From the NCBI RefSeq assembly GCF_017873565.1, contig NZ_JAGGKH010000023.1, forward strand, positions 1-56,736: a stretch of DNA of 56,736 nt, written 5' to 3'. The notes beneath the pieces were generated by a model. The model was not told where the DNA came from. It was given only the letters and a program-made list of their open reading frames with translations, and searched no databases. Of this stretch, positions 26,131 through 38,300 are shown piece after piece (positions within the stretch are counted from its first letter, which is position 1; each line of letters begins with the position of its first letter). This stretch comes from Lederbergia galactosidilytica. GTDB lineage: Bacteria; Bacillota; Bacilli; Bacillales; Bacillaceae_C. Position numbers and translations under genes: made by a program.

Positions 26131-27072
26131 CTACTGACCAATCTTATTTAACATATCCAGCGTCATTGTTTCTAAATTATATTTTGCACAAAAACCCCAT
26201 TCTTCCCGAGCTGTCGAATCATCAATTGAATTCGGCCAACTATCCGCGATCACCTGACGAGTTGGCTCTACTTTATAGTCCAGCACAAAGGTGGGAATAT
26301 GCTTACGTATTTCTGTAGCAATCTCCTCTGGATCGTGGCTCATAGCCGTTATATTATAAGCATTGCGATGGTTTAATTTTTCGGGATTTGCCTCCATTAA
26401 CTGGATAATATTGTGGAGAGCATCAGGCATATACATCATATCCATATAGGTACCTTTTTCAATAACTGACTCATACCTTCCTCTCTCAATAGCTGCATAA
26501 TAAATCTCTACTGCATAGTCGGTTGTACCACCCCCTGGAGGAGTCATAAAGGAGATGATGCCGGGAAAGCGAACTCCCCTAGTATCCACACCATATTTTG
26601 CATGGTAATAATCACATAGAAGTTCCCCCGCCACTTTATTAATTCCATACATAGTCTCAGGACGTTGAATTGTATTTTGCGGGGTTTTTTCCTTCGGAGT
26701 TGTGGAACCGAAGGCTGCAATAGAGCTTGGCGCAAATAATTGGATACCAAGTTCTTTCGTTGTTTCGAGCGCGTTGATTAACCCATTCATATTTAAATGC
26801 CACGCTAAAAGGGGCTTCTGTTCTGCAATCGCTGATAGCATGGCCGCTAAATGTATAATCGCATCAACCTTGTTCTGTTTTGCTATTTGAAACATCTTTT
26901 CGCCATCAGTTACATCCAATATTTCAAATGGTCCCGATTCTGTACCCTTATTCATTCCAGCAGAACGGATATCAGTTGCCAGCACATTTGTTTCTCCGTA
27001 AAGCTTTCTTAAGTAAATAACTAACTCAGTTCCTATTTGACCTAGCGCTCCAGTGACTAATATTTTTTTCAT
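26131..27072 (-). CDS. tdh: L-threonine 3-dehydrogenase, SDR/epimerase type
   Basis: About 313 residues from ATG 27072, preceded by AGGGGGA; the longer frame from 27132 overlaps kbl and has no support. The extended-SDR NAD-binding site is GALGQIGTE (near residue 7), with the catalytic pair in YGINKVAGE (Y/K near 138-142) and the family segments DMMYMPDA and YNITAMS. This short-chain TDH oxidises L-threonine to 2-amino-3-ketobutyrate, the substrate of the enzyme encoded just upstream. It is the second gene of a two-gene operon with kbl. Confidence 0.9.
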   Translation of the reverse strand: MKKILVTGALGQIGTELVIYLRKLYGETNVLATDIRSAGMNKGTESGPFEILDVTDGEKMFQIAKQNKVDAIIHLAAMLSAIAEQKPLLAWHLNMNGLINALETTKELGIQLFAPSSIAAFGSTTPKEKTPQNTIQRPETMYGINKVAGELLCDYYHAKYGVDTRGVRFPGIISFMTPPGGGTTDYAVEIYYAAIERGRYESVIEKGTYMDMMYMPDALHNIIQLMEANPEKLNHRNAYNITAMSHDPEEIATEIRKHIPTFVLDYKVEPTRQVIADSWPNSIDDSTAREEWGFCAKYNLETMTLDMLNKIGQ

Positions 27073-27097
27073 ATAAATTTCCCCCTGATCCGCACGT

Positions 27098-28294
27098 TTA
27101 GATGATGCCAAGTTCCTTTCCAACTTTTGCATAGATTGCTATTGCTTGATCAAGTAAAGCTTGTGTGTGAGCTGCAGTTGGCATATTTCGAACACGCCCA
27201 GTTCCTTTAGGCACGGTAGGGAAAACAATCGCTTTTGCATATACGCCTTCTTCATAAAGCCTCTTACTGAATTGCTGTGTCTTATTCTCATCCCCAATCA
27301 CACATGGGGTAATAGGTGTTTCGCTCATGCCAATATCAAAACCTAAATCCTTTAGTCCCTTTTTAAAATAATCACTATTTGCCCATAGCCGTTCATTTAA
27401 CTCCTTATTTTTCATTAATAACTCAATCGCTTTTGTCGCAGCTGCAGCATCTGCCGGACTAATGGCTGTGGAAAATAAGAATGGCCGGGAACGGACCTTC
27501 AACCAATCAATTAGTTCCTTTTTTCCTGCAACATAACCGCCAACAACCCCTATCGCTTTCGAAAGAGTTCCAATTTGGAAATCCACCTTATCTTGCAAAC
27601 CAAAATGTTTCACAGTACCTGCTCCAGCACCAAGTACTCCAGAGCCATGGGCATCATCTACATAGGTTATAAGATCATATTTTTCGGCGATTTCTATTAT
27701 TTCTGGTAGTTTGGCCATATCACCATCCATTGAAAATACACCATCAGTGATCACCATAATTTTATTAAATTGGTGAGACTCCTTTGCCTCCTGTGCCTTT
27801 CTTCGTAGATCGATCATGTCAGAATGCTTTACCCGAATAATTCTAGCTTTGGATAAACGACAGCCATCAATAATCGAAGCATGGTTGAGTTCATCAGATA
27901 AAATTGCATCATGTTGATCCAGCACCGCCGAAATTGCTGCCATATTACAGTTAAACCCAGATTGATAAGCAATTGCTGCTTCTGTTCCTTTGAATTCGGC
28001 AATCCTGTCTTCAAGCTGAATATGAACAGACAACGTGCCATTAATCGTACGAACCGCTCCGGCCCCAACACCCCACTCTCGAATTGCCTCGATAGCCGCT
28101 TCCTTTAACCGTTCATCTGTTGCAAGTCCCAAATAATTATTCGAAGATAAATTAATTAACTTCTTACCTTCTAACTCGATAATAGGTCCGTTCGGACTTT
28201 TGACTACATCGATCTCATTGTAGAGACCTTGCTTCCGTAACTCATTTAAATGTCCCAGTAAAAATTCTTGTAAATTTTGATTTGGCATTCTCAT
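27098..28294 (-). CDS. kbl: Glycine C-acetyltransferase (2-amino-3-ketobutyrate CoA ligase)
   Basis: A 398-residue PLP enzyme of the alpha-oxoamine synthase family. Conserved elements are NNYLGLA (near 50), [21 protein letters not shown], the D-x-x-HG site [10 protein letters not shown] and the PLP lysine in [13 protein letters not shown] (near 243). It splits aminoketobutyrate with CoA into glycine and acetyl-CoA. It is first in the kbl-tdh threonine-degradation operon. BioF and KBL proteins are similar; the tdh neighbour decides in favour of KBL. Confidence 0.93.
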   Translation of the reverse strand: MRMPNQNLQEFLLGHLNELRKQGLYNEIDVVKSPNGPIIELEGKKLINLSSNNYLGLATDERLKEAAIEAIREWGVGAGAVRTINGTLSVHIQLEDRIAEFKGTEAAIAYQSGFNCNMAAISAVLDQHDAILSDELNHASIIDGCRLSKARIIRVKHSDMIDLRRKAQEAKESHQFNKIMVITDGVFSMDGDMAKLPEIIEIAEKYDLITYVDDAHGSGVLGAGAGTVKHFGLQDKVDFQIGTLSKAIGVVGGYVAGKKELIDWLKVRSRPFLFSTAISPADAAAATKAIELLMKNKELNERLWANSDYFKKGLKDLGFDIGMSETPITPCVIGDENKTQQFSKRLYEEGVYAKAIVFPTVPKGTGRVRNMPTAAHTQALLDQAIAIYAKVGKELGII

Positions 28295-28327
28295 CCCCCC
28301 ATATCTCCGTTCTTGTCATACCACATT

Positions 28328-28343
28328 AACAAACACATTTGTT
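28328..28343. promoter_or_regulatory. Palindrome upstream of kbl
   Basis: AACAAA-CACA-TTTGTT, a perfect six-base-arm inverted repeat 34 bp upstream of the kbl start. It could be an operator, but no regulator can be named from the sequence. Confidence 0.35.
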
Positions 28344-28465
28344 CACATGCAAAATACAATAAGGTGCTTTTATCACCCTTATATAAATATATATACTTTT
28401 AAATGGAAATAATGTACGTATATAGAGGACATATTTTCTAAAATTAAGCCATAAAAAAGTGATCA

Positions 28466-28510
28466 TTATAAAAGACTCATCTGCCTCTTCTTAAAGAAGC
28501 GAATGAGTCT
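28466..28510 (-). terminator. Terminator overlapping end of MFS gene
   Basis: AGACTCAT (28473-28480) pairs with ATGAGTCT (28503-28510), with an inner CTTC/GAAG stem, followed on the minus strand by TTTTATAAT. The MFS stop codon is inside the hairpin. Confidence 0.65.
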
Positions 28511-29725
28511 CTGTTTGTCTGTGATTTTTTTGCAGGAGATATTCCCGTAACCAATAGATAAAAGCGATTATCAATAGTAGGCTTGTAAACCAATATAAGA
28601 ATCTAATACCAATGAAATCAAGGATGAAAAAGCTAATTAATGGGCCTAAGGCCGAACCGAGGTCAACAAATAATGTATAATAGGTCATCATTTTAACAGA
28701 TGCTGGACCAGTCGCCGCATCTGCAGCTAAAGAATCACTTGCAGTAATAAAAATTGTTGCCACGAGCTGAAAGGCAAAAATCAAAATTAGAAATAGCGGA
28801 AATGGCAAGGTAAGCGGTATGACTGCCAAGAGAATGGCACCTAAAGTAAAAGCGAATAACAGCAACGGAATACGTCCAAATTTCTCATCTGACCATCTTC
28901 CTATAAATGGGGCAATGAATGGATCTGTCCCCAATTTAACGGATTGCAAAATTCCCGCAACAGCTACCGCTCCTAGTGAAAAGCCTAAAATAATAAAATT
29001 TTGATTCATTTGATATTCCAAGAGCTTGCTAAAAGTTGAAAAAATATTCCATAAACAACCAAGGCTACTAGCAAACCATTGATTAATATTTTTATTTGAG
29101 CCTTATTCGTTAAGGGCGCCAATTTCTTATCCGCTGAACGATTTGTTTCTTCTTCACTTAGGCTGTTTGGAACAAATCGAAACACAAATGGCAAGGTGAG
29201 AATCCCCAATATAGCAAACAAAGTTGTAATCCATTTAATCCCAATCAAATCTGCGAATAGACCACCGATTAACATACCAAACAGGGTCCCTAAGCCCCAT
29301 AGTCCATTGTAGAGCCCGATAAGTTGCCCCCTCGTTTGGTTATCGCTTGAGGTAAGTACGGTCAAATAGCCACCTAAACGGAGAAATGACCAAGAAATCC
29401 CCCATAAGATTCTCATAAATAATAAAAGCCAGAATCCCTTTAGCATCCCATATGAATAGGTTGATAGAATCGCCAGTATAACTGCAATCAATACTCCTGT
29501 CCTTTTACTAATCTTTTGATAACACCAGCCGACAATAGAGTTGATGGGTAGACGAATAATACGGTTCATCGATAAGATGATCCCCACTTGCCATAATGCT
29601 GTTAATCCAAAAAAATCCCAATAAATTGGCATGACAATTAACAACATTTCATTTCCAAAAACACTAATCGCCGTAATGATCGCGATAATAATGACAGGCC
29701 CTTTGCTTATGGCTTTTGCATTCAT
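28491..29725 (-). pseudogene. Frameshifted MFS transporter
   Basis: Two overlapping frames encode one 12-helix MFS permease. The N-terminal part (29725-29006, 239 residues, six helices plus the loop) contains RTGVLIAVI and GQLIGLYNGLWG; the C-terminal part (29021-28491) contains GRWSDEKFGRIPLL. The join is in helix 7. Adding one base to the A6 run at 29039-29044 (T6 on the coding strand) restores YGIFFSTFSKLLEYQM and a continuous protein of about 410 residues. Either a one-base deletion inactivated it or there is a sequencing error. It is the only visible transporter on the galactosamine side of this region. Confidence 0.8.
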
Positions 29726-29784
29726 AAATCTTCAACTCTCCCAACAGATGTAGAGTATTCTAAAAGTTAGTATGAAGCCATAAT

Positions 29785-30633
29785 CTATTTTACGGAAAAG
29801 GGCGGATCAATCCATTCTCCCTTTGCAAGATCCAAAGGCCGAATCACGACTTCACTATCATAGACTTGAATATACAAACCTTGACACCCATTTGGATCTG
29901 TCACCATTTCATGCCCTTCTCCATCTGGACCATAAGTGTTATAAATAGCACCGGAATTTGCCATCGCAAAACGACTTTTCATGAACATTTTCGGGGAATG
30001 CAAATCCCAATGGGTATGCCCTGAAAATAAGATCGCCTGTGGATAAGATGATAATATTTCATGTAACTCCCTTGCCTGAATCACACCATTTTGATAATAG
30101 GGTAAATCTGTTCCAGCTAAGGTAAATGGAAGAGGCTGATGCAAAAAGACAAAAATAGGCAGCTTCATTGTTTTATATTTTTTTAATGTTTGCGCTAACC
30201 AGTTTAATTGTTCCTTACTCAATACAGCTGAATCCTTCGTAGGAGCTCCAATTGGTCCCCAGCTTTCCGAACCCAGGAATAGAAAAGGAAAACCTTCTAC
30301 AGTTCTTTCGTAGTAAAGTTTCTCTAGTCCAGTAAATTGAAGAAAACGCTCAATAGAAGGCCTATTTCCATCATTTTTAAAATATTCATGGTTCCCAATT
30401 GTAAAGAACGTATTAGGGGGATAAAATTCCCTCTCCATGATTTCCCTTACTATTTGATAGCTTTCTTCCTTTCCATCATTTATCATATCCCCATTCACAA
30501 CAAGAGCATCAGGAAAAGAATCGATAGCTTTTAACTTGCGTAAAGCATTTCGTAATTTATCATGAGATTCCTTATTTTCTACTGTTAACTGAAAATCACT
30601 TATCACAAAAAACTCCAGAATAGGTGTACTCAT
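29785..30633 (-). CDS. Calcineurin-like metallophosphoesterase
   Basis: A 282-residue cytosolic protein with the metallophosphoesterase series: ISDFQ (residues 11-15, Gln replacing the usual motif-I His), VNGDMI (near 46), TIGNHEY (near 78), FLHQPL (near 160) and FSGHTHWD (near 204). These give the two-metal site. The substrate is unknown. It lies between the frameshifted MFS gene and the oxidoreductase gene, on the same strand as the sulfatase cluster, but a repeat of about 120 bp separates it from that operon. Confidence 0.85.
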   Translation of the reverse strand: MSTPILEFFVISDFQLTVENKESHDKLRNALRKLKAIDSFPDALVVNGDMINDGKEESYQIVREIMEREFYPPNTFFTIGNHEYFKNDGNRPSIERFLQFTGLEKLYYERTVEGFPFLFLGSESWGPIGAPTKDSAVLSKEQLNWLAQTLKKYKTMKLPIFVFLHQPLPFTLAGTDLPYYQNGVIQARELHEILSSYPQAILFSGHTHWDLHSPKMFMKSRFAMANSGAIYNTYGPDGEGHEMVTDPNGCQGLYIQVYDSEVVIRPLDLAKGEWIDPPFSVK

Positions 30634-30650
30634 TTTTGCCTCCCATCAAG

Positions 30651-30768
30651 AAAAGCGCAAGCACCTTGGTATAAAAAGAACGGCTAAGAAGTACAGCCGT
30701 CTTGGCGCCACATCGGTCTGACCTACATCCTGGGCGCGTCCCAGAGCTATGCGCTAAAACTTGAATTT
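30651..30768. repeat. Interspersed repeat, family B, partial copy
   Basis: Contains AAAAGCGCAAGC, AAAAAGAACGGCTAAG, GCGCCACATC and CTGACCTACATCCTG, which align with parts of the 21425 and 48788 elements. It occupies the gap between the phosphoesterase and oxidoreductase genes. Confidence 0.6.
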
Positions 30769-30815
30769 CATATTTTCCATTTATCTATTTACCGTCTCAA
30801 TAAGTTGTTGCTCTA

Positions 30816-31988
30816 TTACTTACTTTCTGTTAATAACGCATTAATCATTGGGCTTTTCTTAATTTCCATTACTTTTCCACCTGAACGAATCGATTCTGTT
30901 GCTGCACAACCTACCGCCACACTCATTCTTCCAGCAACAGGAGAGGTTAATGGTTGTTTATTATGCAAAACTAAATTGATAAAGTCTTTAGTTATTTTAG
31001 GATCTGCTCCCCCATGGGTACCTTGTTCCTTTTTGATGTCATATGTCACATCACTCAATTCATTCCAAGAATTGGATTTTCTAGTTTTGACGTATACTTT
31101 CCCCTCTAATTCGGAGTTTTCCATTCTACCTTTCGTGCCAATGAATACATAGTTCCGTTGATAGTCTGGAGTGAAATGACATTGTAGGTAAGATGCTTTA
31201 ATCCCACCTTCTAACTCCATGATGAGCATATTATTATCTTCCACATCAATCTCACCACGGAAAGCGCACTCTGTTAATGTGTGTGGACTGTATTCCGTAC
31301 AAGTGTCCTTTATCTCACATTCTGGACATGTCAATGTATTCGGCATGTCGCCGCCGAAAAAGTCAAGACTGCCGAATGCTGAAACCTTTTCGGTATATCT
31401 TCCTGTAATCCAATGAATCACATCCAGATCATGGGAACCCTTTTGTAATAACAAGGATGTCGTATTCCGGCTTAAACCATGCCAATCATGGTAATAAAAA
31501 TAACCACCAAATCCAACAAAATGTCGAACCCAAACCGCCTTAATATCGCCGATTATTCCCGAATCAACAATTCCTTTCATCGTTTGATACATACTCATAT
31601 AACGCATATTAAAGCCAACCATCAAGTGCTTCCCCGTTTCATTGGCGGTTGCAATAATCCGGTCACAACCTTCTACTGTAATTGCGAGTGGTTTTTCACA
31701 ATAGACGTGCTTCCCTGCTTTCAAAGCGGCAATAGCATGTTCCTCATGTAAAAAGTCCGGAGAAAGAATCGCCACCGCATCAATATCCTCTTGTTTAAGT
31801 AATTCCTGGTAATCTGTTGTGACAAAAGCATCTGGGTTAATTTCTTGCTTAAATTTATCCAATCTTTCCTCCGAAACATCTGCAGCAGCTACAACTACGG
31901 ATTCTCCATTAGGGTCATGCCAGTTCTTGGCAATTCCACTTCTTAATCCAGCTCCAATAATCCCCATTCTCACTTGTTTCACTTTCAT
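30816..31988 (-). CDS. Gfo/Idh/MocA family oxidoreductase
   Basis: About 390 residues from ATG 31988 (GGGGT 9 nt upstream). The N-terminal NAD-binding fold has GIIGAGLRSG (near residue 9) and the conserved catalytic-region motif EKPLAI (near 100). A cysteine-rich insertion CPECEIKDTC near 225 plus another Cys shortly after may bind metal. The family includes sugar dehydrogenases and the NAD-dependent glycosidases of GH109 (alpha-N-acetylgalactosaminidase). It follows the DUF4091 gene closely, so a step on the same sugar is likely. Exact chemistry is not determined. Confidence 0.85.
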   Translation of the reverse strand: MKVKQVRMGIIGAGLRSGIAKNWHDPNGESVVVAAADVSEERLDKFKQEINPDAFVTTDYQELLKQEDIDAVAILSPDFLHEEHAIAALKAGKHVYCEKPLAITVEGCDRIIATANETGKHLMVGFNMRYMSMYQTMKGIVDSGIIGDIKAVWVRHFVGFGGYFYYHDWHGLSRNTTSLLLQKGSHDLDVIHWITGRYTEKVSAFGSLDFFGGDMPNTLTCPECEIKDTCTEYSPHTLTECAFRGEIDVEDNNMLIMELEGGIKASYLQCHFTPDYQRNYVFIGTKGRMENSELEGKVYVKTRKSNSWNELSDVTYDIKKEQGTHGGADPKITKDFINLVLHNKQPLTSPVAGRMSVAVGCAATESIRSGGKVMEIKKSPMINALLTESK

Positions 31989-32005
31989 CACTCCCATACC
32001 CCACT

Positions 32006-33652
32006 TTATTTTATTTGTTCATATTTTAAGGATTCGATAATGGCTTGATTCACTTCTTCTCGCAATGTAAAAAGATAACGACCGTCTTTGGGATATACGG
32101 AAAAAGTAATTTCCCCTTGTTTCTCTATTTTGCTAAGAACTGTTTCTTTCCCACTTAGAGTTGCAAGCCAATTAAAAGCTCGTAAATCCTGTAATGCTTG
32201 GTAAAAAACCCTTAAACGAATCGATGGATATGCCTTCCCATTTTCCCCTGGATATACAAGAAAGGCATCTCCTGAAGGGAAAGCTTTCCCAGCATCTGTT
32301 ATTTCATAAGGATTAATGGCCTTTTTCGAAAATTGACTATTATAGAAGTTAAAACCCCATTGCAAAAATCCCTCGATATCATATTTAAATAACTGTGTTG
32401 CGATGATCCGATTTCTCGCTGATGGCATGGCCATAAATCGATTACTAACATCAATATTTTGTGAACAACAATAATACGTCCACAATCCTGGAACCTGATG
32501 TTCAATAAAGGGTTGTATATGATTAGAAGCTACAATGGGCTTGGCAACAACTCCTTTTTCATAAAAGTCATAATCACTTAGAGCATCAACAATCGAAAAC
32601 TCTGTTAGATAAGGGATAACCATTTCTTTTGCTTTAGCGTACATAGAGAGTTGAGCTTCTCCTGGTTCATCCGAAATGTGAAAATATACCTTATCCACTT
32701 CCCAGTTTTCTTTTAAAAACGAGGTTAATTCTGGTAAAAAGGCTTGAAGGAATTCTTGATATTCTTCACTATCAGCTTTTACATGCCAACCAAATTTTTT
32801 CGTTAATTTTCCGTCTTCTTTTACGATGATCTTTGGCGTAAATTCTGCCCCCCATTGAGTAAATAAATGAGCCATTTCCAGATATTTAATATGATGGCGC
32901 TCGCATATTTCTAACCACCGTTTTAATAATGAAAAGTCAAATATATATTTTCCATTCTGATATTCCATTTGCACTAACTGAATGGTTGTTCTTTCTCCTC
33001 CTACTTCTGTATCTAATGGAGGAGTAAATATTGGAGTAAGCAACATATTGACGCCATTTTCTCCTGCAGCTTGAATAAAGTTTTCAAGAATTTCCCAATG
33101 TTTCTCGGAAAATACTTCTACTTGGTAATAATCAGCTAAACAGTCCCCGTGAAACCATTCCGTATGGATTAACTTCTGTTTCGGTAACTCATACGGATAA
33201 ACAAATATGTTTACCGCATCTTCATAAAGACATTGCCCTTTTTCGTCTAGCAGCTTGATCTTGATCAATTGCTCTCCCGAAACTTGTTGCTTTGGTTGGA
33301 CATCAATCCAGATTGCATTCCAACCACCTGCTTGCAATTTTATTTTATTCTCTCTAATCGGCTCTAGTAGGTCTGGATATAATCCTGGTTCAATGGATAA
33401 ATAATTATCATCGTGCCGATCAGGATAAGCAGGTAAATCAGAAGGTACATTTTTTACGTGACTAAGCGTGATAGCAACTGCATCTGTTTCCGCTTGAAGT
33501 TGAACAAAACTATCTTCAGTCCCCACATGCTGATAAGCAATTTGAAACGAATATTGCTCATTCTGAAAGAGACTTGCGCTTTTTTCCGTCCAAATCCGTG
33601 GATGTTTATCCGGAAAAACTTTTTCCAATGAATCTGTTAATTGAAATTGCAT
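32006..33652 (-). CDS. DUF4091 / GH123-like glycoside hydrolase
   Basis: About 548 residues. The start is ATG 33652 with TAGGGGGG about 6 nt upstream. An N-terminal beta-sandwich-like region (about 1-150) is followed by a TIM-barrel-like domain with HTEWFHGDCLADYY near 165 and VYFHISDEP near residue 323-330. The D328-E329 pair in SDEP matches the catalytic Asp-Glu of GH123 N-acetyl-beta-galactosaminidases, to which DUF4091 is related. No signal peptide, so it should act on imported sugar. Its sulfatase and AgaS neighbours support a GalNAc-type substrate. The family call is good; substrate is inferred. Confidence 0.8.
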   Translation of the reverse strand: MQFQLTDSLEKVFPDKHPRIWTEKSASLFQNEQYSFQIAYQHVGTEDSFVQLQAETDAVAITLSHVKNVPSDLPAYPDRHDDNYLSIEPGLYPDLLEPIRENKIKLQAGGWNAIWIDVQPKQQVSGEQLIKIKLLDEKGQCLYEDAVNIFVYPYELPKQKLIHTEWFHGDCLADYYQVEVFSEKHWEILENFIQAAGENGVNMLLTPIFTPPLDTEVGGERTTIQLVQMEYQNGKYIFDFSLLKRWLEICERHHIKYLEMAHLFTQWGAEFTPKIIVKEDGKLTKKFGWHVKADSEEYQEFLQAFLPELTSFLKENWEVDKVYFHISDEPGEAQLSMYAKAKEMVIPYLTEFSIVDALSDYDFYEKGVVAKPIVASNHIQPFIEHQVPGLWTYYCCSQNIDVSNRFMAMPSARNRIIATQLFKYDIEGFLQWGFNFYNSQFSKKAINPYEITDAGKAFPSGDAFLVYPGENGKAYPSIRLRVFYQALQDLRAFNWLATLSGKETVLSKIEKQGEITFSVYPKDGRYLFTLREEVNQAIIESLKYEQIK

Positions 33653-33703
33653 CATAATCCCCCCTAAATTTTTTTCGCTCATTTCCCTTGATGATTTTAA
33701 CTA

Positions 33704-35212
33704 TTAAGCATGAGCTATCCGTGGCATTGCCATCGACTCTTTTCCCAGTTCTGCCCAAATATATTTTAAAAGTAATTCCTGTTTAATAGATTGGTAGTCT
33801 GAATCATCCCAATGGTTTATATATTCCTGAGGATCTTCTTGCAAATCATATAGTTCTCCATATGTCTGGTTATAATAGACGGTTAATTTATATCTATCAT
33901 CAACATATGTTTTTTGGTGAATAGTTGTTGGTTCATGTCGGAATTCACAGATAATATGATCTCTAGCTTGGGATTTCTGATTTTTCCATACATCCAGTTG
34001 GTCTACACCCGTCATTTGAGCAGGAATTGGGATATTGGCTGCACTTAAAAATGTGGGAGCTAAATCAACTAAACTTTGCATCGCATTTGAAACTTCCCCT
34101 GCGGGTACGGCTTCGGGATAACGGACAATAAAAGGGATTTTAATTAAATCTTCATAATGAAAGCCCCCTTTATATTGAAGCCCATGCTGGCCAAAGAAAT
34201 GGCCATGATCACTCGTGAAAACAATAATCGTATTGTTAGCAATCCCTAGTTCATCTAATTTATTTAAAATTTCCCCAATATATTTATCCATCATACTGAC
34301 CATTGCATAGTAGGTAGCTGTCAATTTCTTATGGTCGCTCTCATCCACTTTGTGAGAAATATATCCATGAATGCCAAATCCGGTTTCACGATAACTTGAA
34401 AAGTTAGGATTAGCTTCTTGGGTCATTTTAAAGTGGGGAGGTTTATCCTCATGCTCCCCTTCTATTCCTTTTGGTATCGTCAATTGCTCAGGATCATACA
34501 TCGTATCCCATGGTTCCGGAACTAAATAAGGTGGGTGAGGATCAAAAAAGCTCGACCATAAAAAGAAGTTCTGATTGTTCTCTTGATACTGTTCCAACAA
34601 TGCATTTGTTCGTTCAGCAATCCAGGTATTATAATGATACTTTTCTGGAATTGCCCATTTGTACTTTTCGTTCGGGTCCATCTGTCCAGTAGGAGCAAGG
34701 AAATAATCACGCCAATTAAGACAGCCTTTTTCTTCCAACCACAATGCATAATGCTGACCAACCAAATGTTCATTCGTATGGTTTCTAGCAAGCTCTACAT
34801 GATTGAAGCCATAGAAAGATTCATTAAAATTCTTCCAATATGTTAAATCACTTAACAACGGATAAGATTCAATGGACGGATATTCTTCTGTACTATTAGT
34901 TGGTTGAAAGTGGGCCTTGCCAATAAGAGCTGTTTGATAATCATGTTTTCTAAAGATTTCCCCTACGGTTAATCGATCCTCTAATAATTTTGTTCCTAGC
35001 GACCAAGCCCCATGTTGACTTGGGTACATCCCAGTAATAATGGAAGCGCGTGTTGGCGTACATGTCGGATTCGGACAGTAGGCGCGTTGAAATGTAGTCC
35101 CCTCATGAACGAGGCGATCTAAATTTGGTGTAGAAATTTCCGAATTAAAGGCACCGATCGTATTAAAATGCTGCTGATCACTCGTAATCAATAAAATATT
35201 TGGCTTCTTCAT
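33704..35212 (-). CDS. Type I sulfatase
   Basis: About 502 residues from ATG 35212 (GGGG 8 nt upstream). The alkaline-phosphatase-fold metal site starts ILLITSDQQ; the formylglycine motif CTPTRASIITG has Cys51 as the modified residue; FTSDHGHFFGQHG near 300 completes the metal site. The C-terminal YDLQEDPQEY is the usual sulfatase subdomain. There is no signal peptide, so it acts in the cytoplasm and needs a formylglycine-generating enzyme or anSME, neither of which is in the window. Placed between a GH123-like gene and tagatose kinase, it probably desulfates a galactosamine sugar. Confidence 0.92.
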   Translation of the reverse strand: MKKPNILLITSDQQHFNTIGAFNSEISTPNLDRLVHEGTTFQRAYCPNPTCTPTRASIITGMYPSQHGAWSLGTKLLEDRLTVGEIFRKHDYQTALIGKAHFQPTNSTEEYPSIESYPLLSDLTYWKNFNESFYGFNHVELARNHTNEHLVGQHYALWLEEKGCLNWRDYFLAPTGQMDPNEKYKWAIPEKYHYNTWIAERTNALLEQYQENNQNFFLWSSFFDPHPPYLVPEPWDTMYDPEQLTIPKGIEGEHEDKPPHFKMTQEANPNFSSYRETGFGIHGYISHKVDESDHKKLTATYYAMVSMMDKYIGEILNKLDELGIANNTIIVFTSDHGHFFGQHGLQYKGGFHYEDLIKIPFIVRYPEAVPAGEVSNAMQSLVDLAPTFLSAANIPIPAQMTGVDQLDVWKNQKSQARDHIICEFRHEPTTIHQKTYVDDRYKLTVYYNQTYGELYDLQEDPQEYINHWDDSDYQSIKQELLLKYIWAELGKESMAMPRIAHA

Positions 35213-35278
35213 ACCTGACACCCCATTACTCTTTTAAACTAGAAATGGCTTACATTTTAGAACGTGAAAAAGGGTTGA

Positions 35279-36217
35279 TTATAATTTCGCTTCTTGTTTG
35301 ATCTGTATCTTTTCTAGTAATTCTTGGACAGCATGAGGCTGGATAGTCCCTGTCTCCCATTCCATTGCATTGGCTATACCACAAGCACAAGCCCATTTAA
35401 GACAATCTTCAAGTGAATACTTTTTTTGCAGGCCATAAGCCATACCTGCCACCATGCTATCACCAGAGCCGACGGCATTTACAACTGGGACAGTGGGAAT
35501 TTCGGCTCTCAAAATTTGATCGTCCCCCACAAGAATGGCTCCATCTTTCCCAAGAGATAGAAGTACATACCTTACCCCTTGAGCACATATATTTTTAGCG
35601 GCAGCAATTAGCTCATCTATCGATAAATTAGCTTGATTCATATATTTACAGAGTTCCGCTTTATTCGGTTTGATCAAAAATGGCTTTCCTTCAATCCCTT
35701 TTTCAAGTGCCTCTCCGCTTGTATCCAATAAAATTGGGATACGGGCGGCATGAGCCCATTCAGATATTTCTCGGTAATAAGAAACTGGAATACCAGAAAC
35801 CAAACTTCCAGATGCGATGATCAGGCTCGCCTCACTCATAAGTTGTTTCAAAGTTTCTTCAAACTCTTCCTGCTCTTCTGCAGAGACGAACGGACCTTTT
35901 TCCATTAACTCTGTCTGGTTTCCGTTTTCCTCATCTAAAAAGGCAAGACATGTTCTCGTCTCATCCTTTATTTCAATAAAAGTTTGATCAAGTCCCTCAT
36001 GTTCAAGTTGGTCCATAATCCATTTTCCATTAATCCCACCTAAAAATCCTGTACAAACAGGGCTATCCCCTAATCTTTTTAAGACACGAGAGACATTAAG
36101 GCCTTTTCCACCTGCTGTTTTTCTTCCACGCTCTACACGATGTCCATGTCCTATCCTAAAATGATTCACTTTGTAGGCGATATCTATCGCAGGATTTAAG
36201 GTAATTGTCACTATCAT
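35279..36217 (-). CDS. PfkB-family tagatose-6-phosphate / 1-phosphofructokinase
   Basis: A 312-residue PfkB kinase. It begins TITLNPAIDIAY, has GGKGLNVSRVLK (near 38) and the catalytic-base motif NAVGSGDSMVAG (near 245-256), where Asp is the base. This is the LacC/FruK branch. The adjacent tagatose-bisphosphate aldolase and AgaS strongly favour tagatose-6-phosphate as substrate. It lies 9 bp after the aldolase gene in the same operon. Confidence 0.88.
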   Translation of the reverse strand: MIVTITLNPAIDIAYKVNHFRIGHGHRVERGRKTAGGKGLNVSRVLKRLGDSPVCTGFLGGINGKWIMDQLEHEGLDQTFIEIKDETRTCLAFLDEENGNQTELMEKGPFVSAEEQEEFEETLKQLMSEASLIIASGSLVSGIPVSYYREISEWAHAARIPILLDTSGEALEKGIEGKPFLIKPNKAELCKYMNQANLSIDELIAAAKNICAQGVRYVLLSLGKDGAILVGDDQILRAEIPTVPVVNAVGSGDSMVAGMAYGLQKKYSLEDCLKWACACGIANAMEWETGTIQPHAVQELLEKIQIKQEAKL

Positions 36218-36226
36218 TTTTACAAC

Positions 36227-38240
<2,014 letters not shown>

Positions 38241-38263
38241 TTCATATCCTTCCTCTCGTGTAG

Positions 38264-38279
38264 TGTTGTCATTACCAGT
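38264..38279 (-). promoter_or_regulatory. Candidate GntR operator before agaS
   Basis: TGTTGTCATTACCAGT on the plus strand, identical over 16 bp to the element at 39046. It lies about 24 bp upstream of the agaS start, between the GntR stop and agaS. The minus-strand form ACTGGTAATGACAA is semi-palindromic, as expected for GntR/UTRA regulators. Confidence 0.7.
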
Positions 38280-38300
38280 TAAATCTTTACTTACTCAGTG

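Noticed and set aside
28491-29725. Two separate half-size transporters
   Set aside because: The frames overlap by 16 bp, the junction is in the middle of a helix, and a one-base correction gives a normal 12-helix MFS protein.
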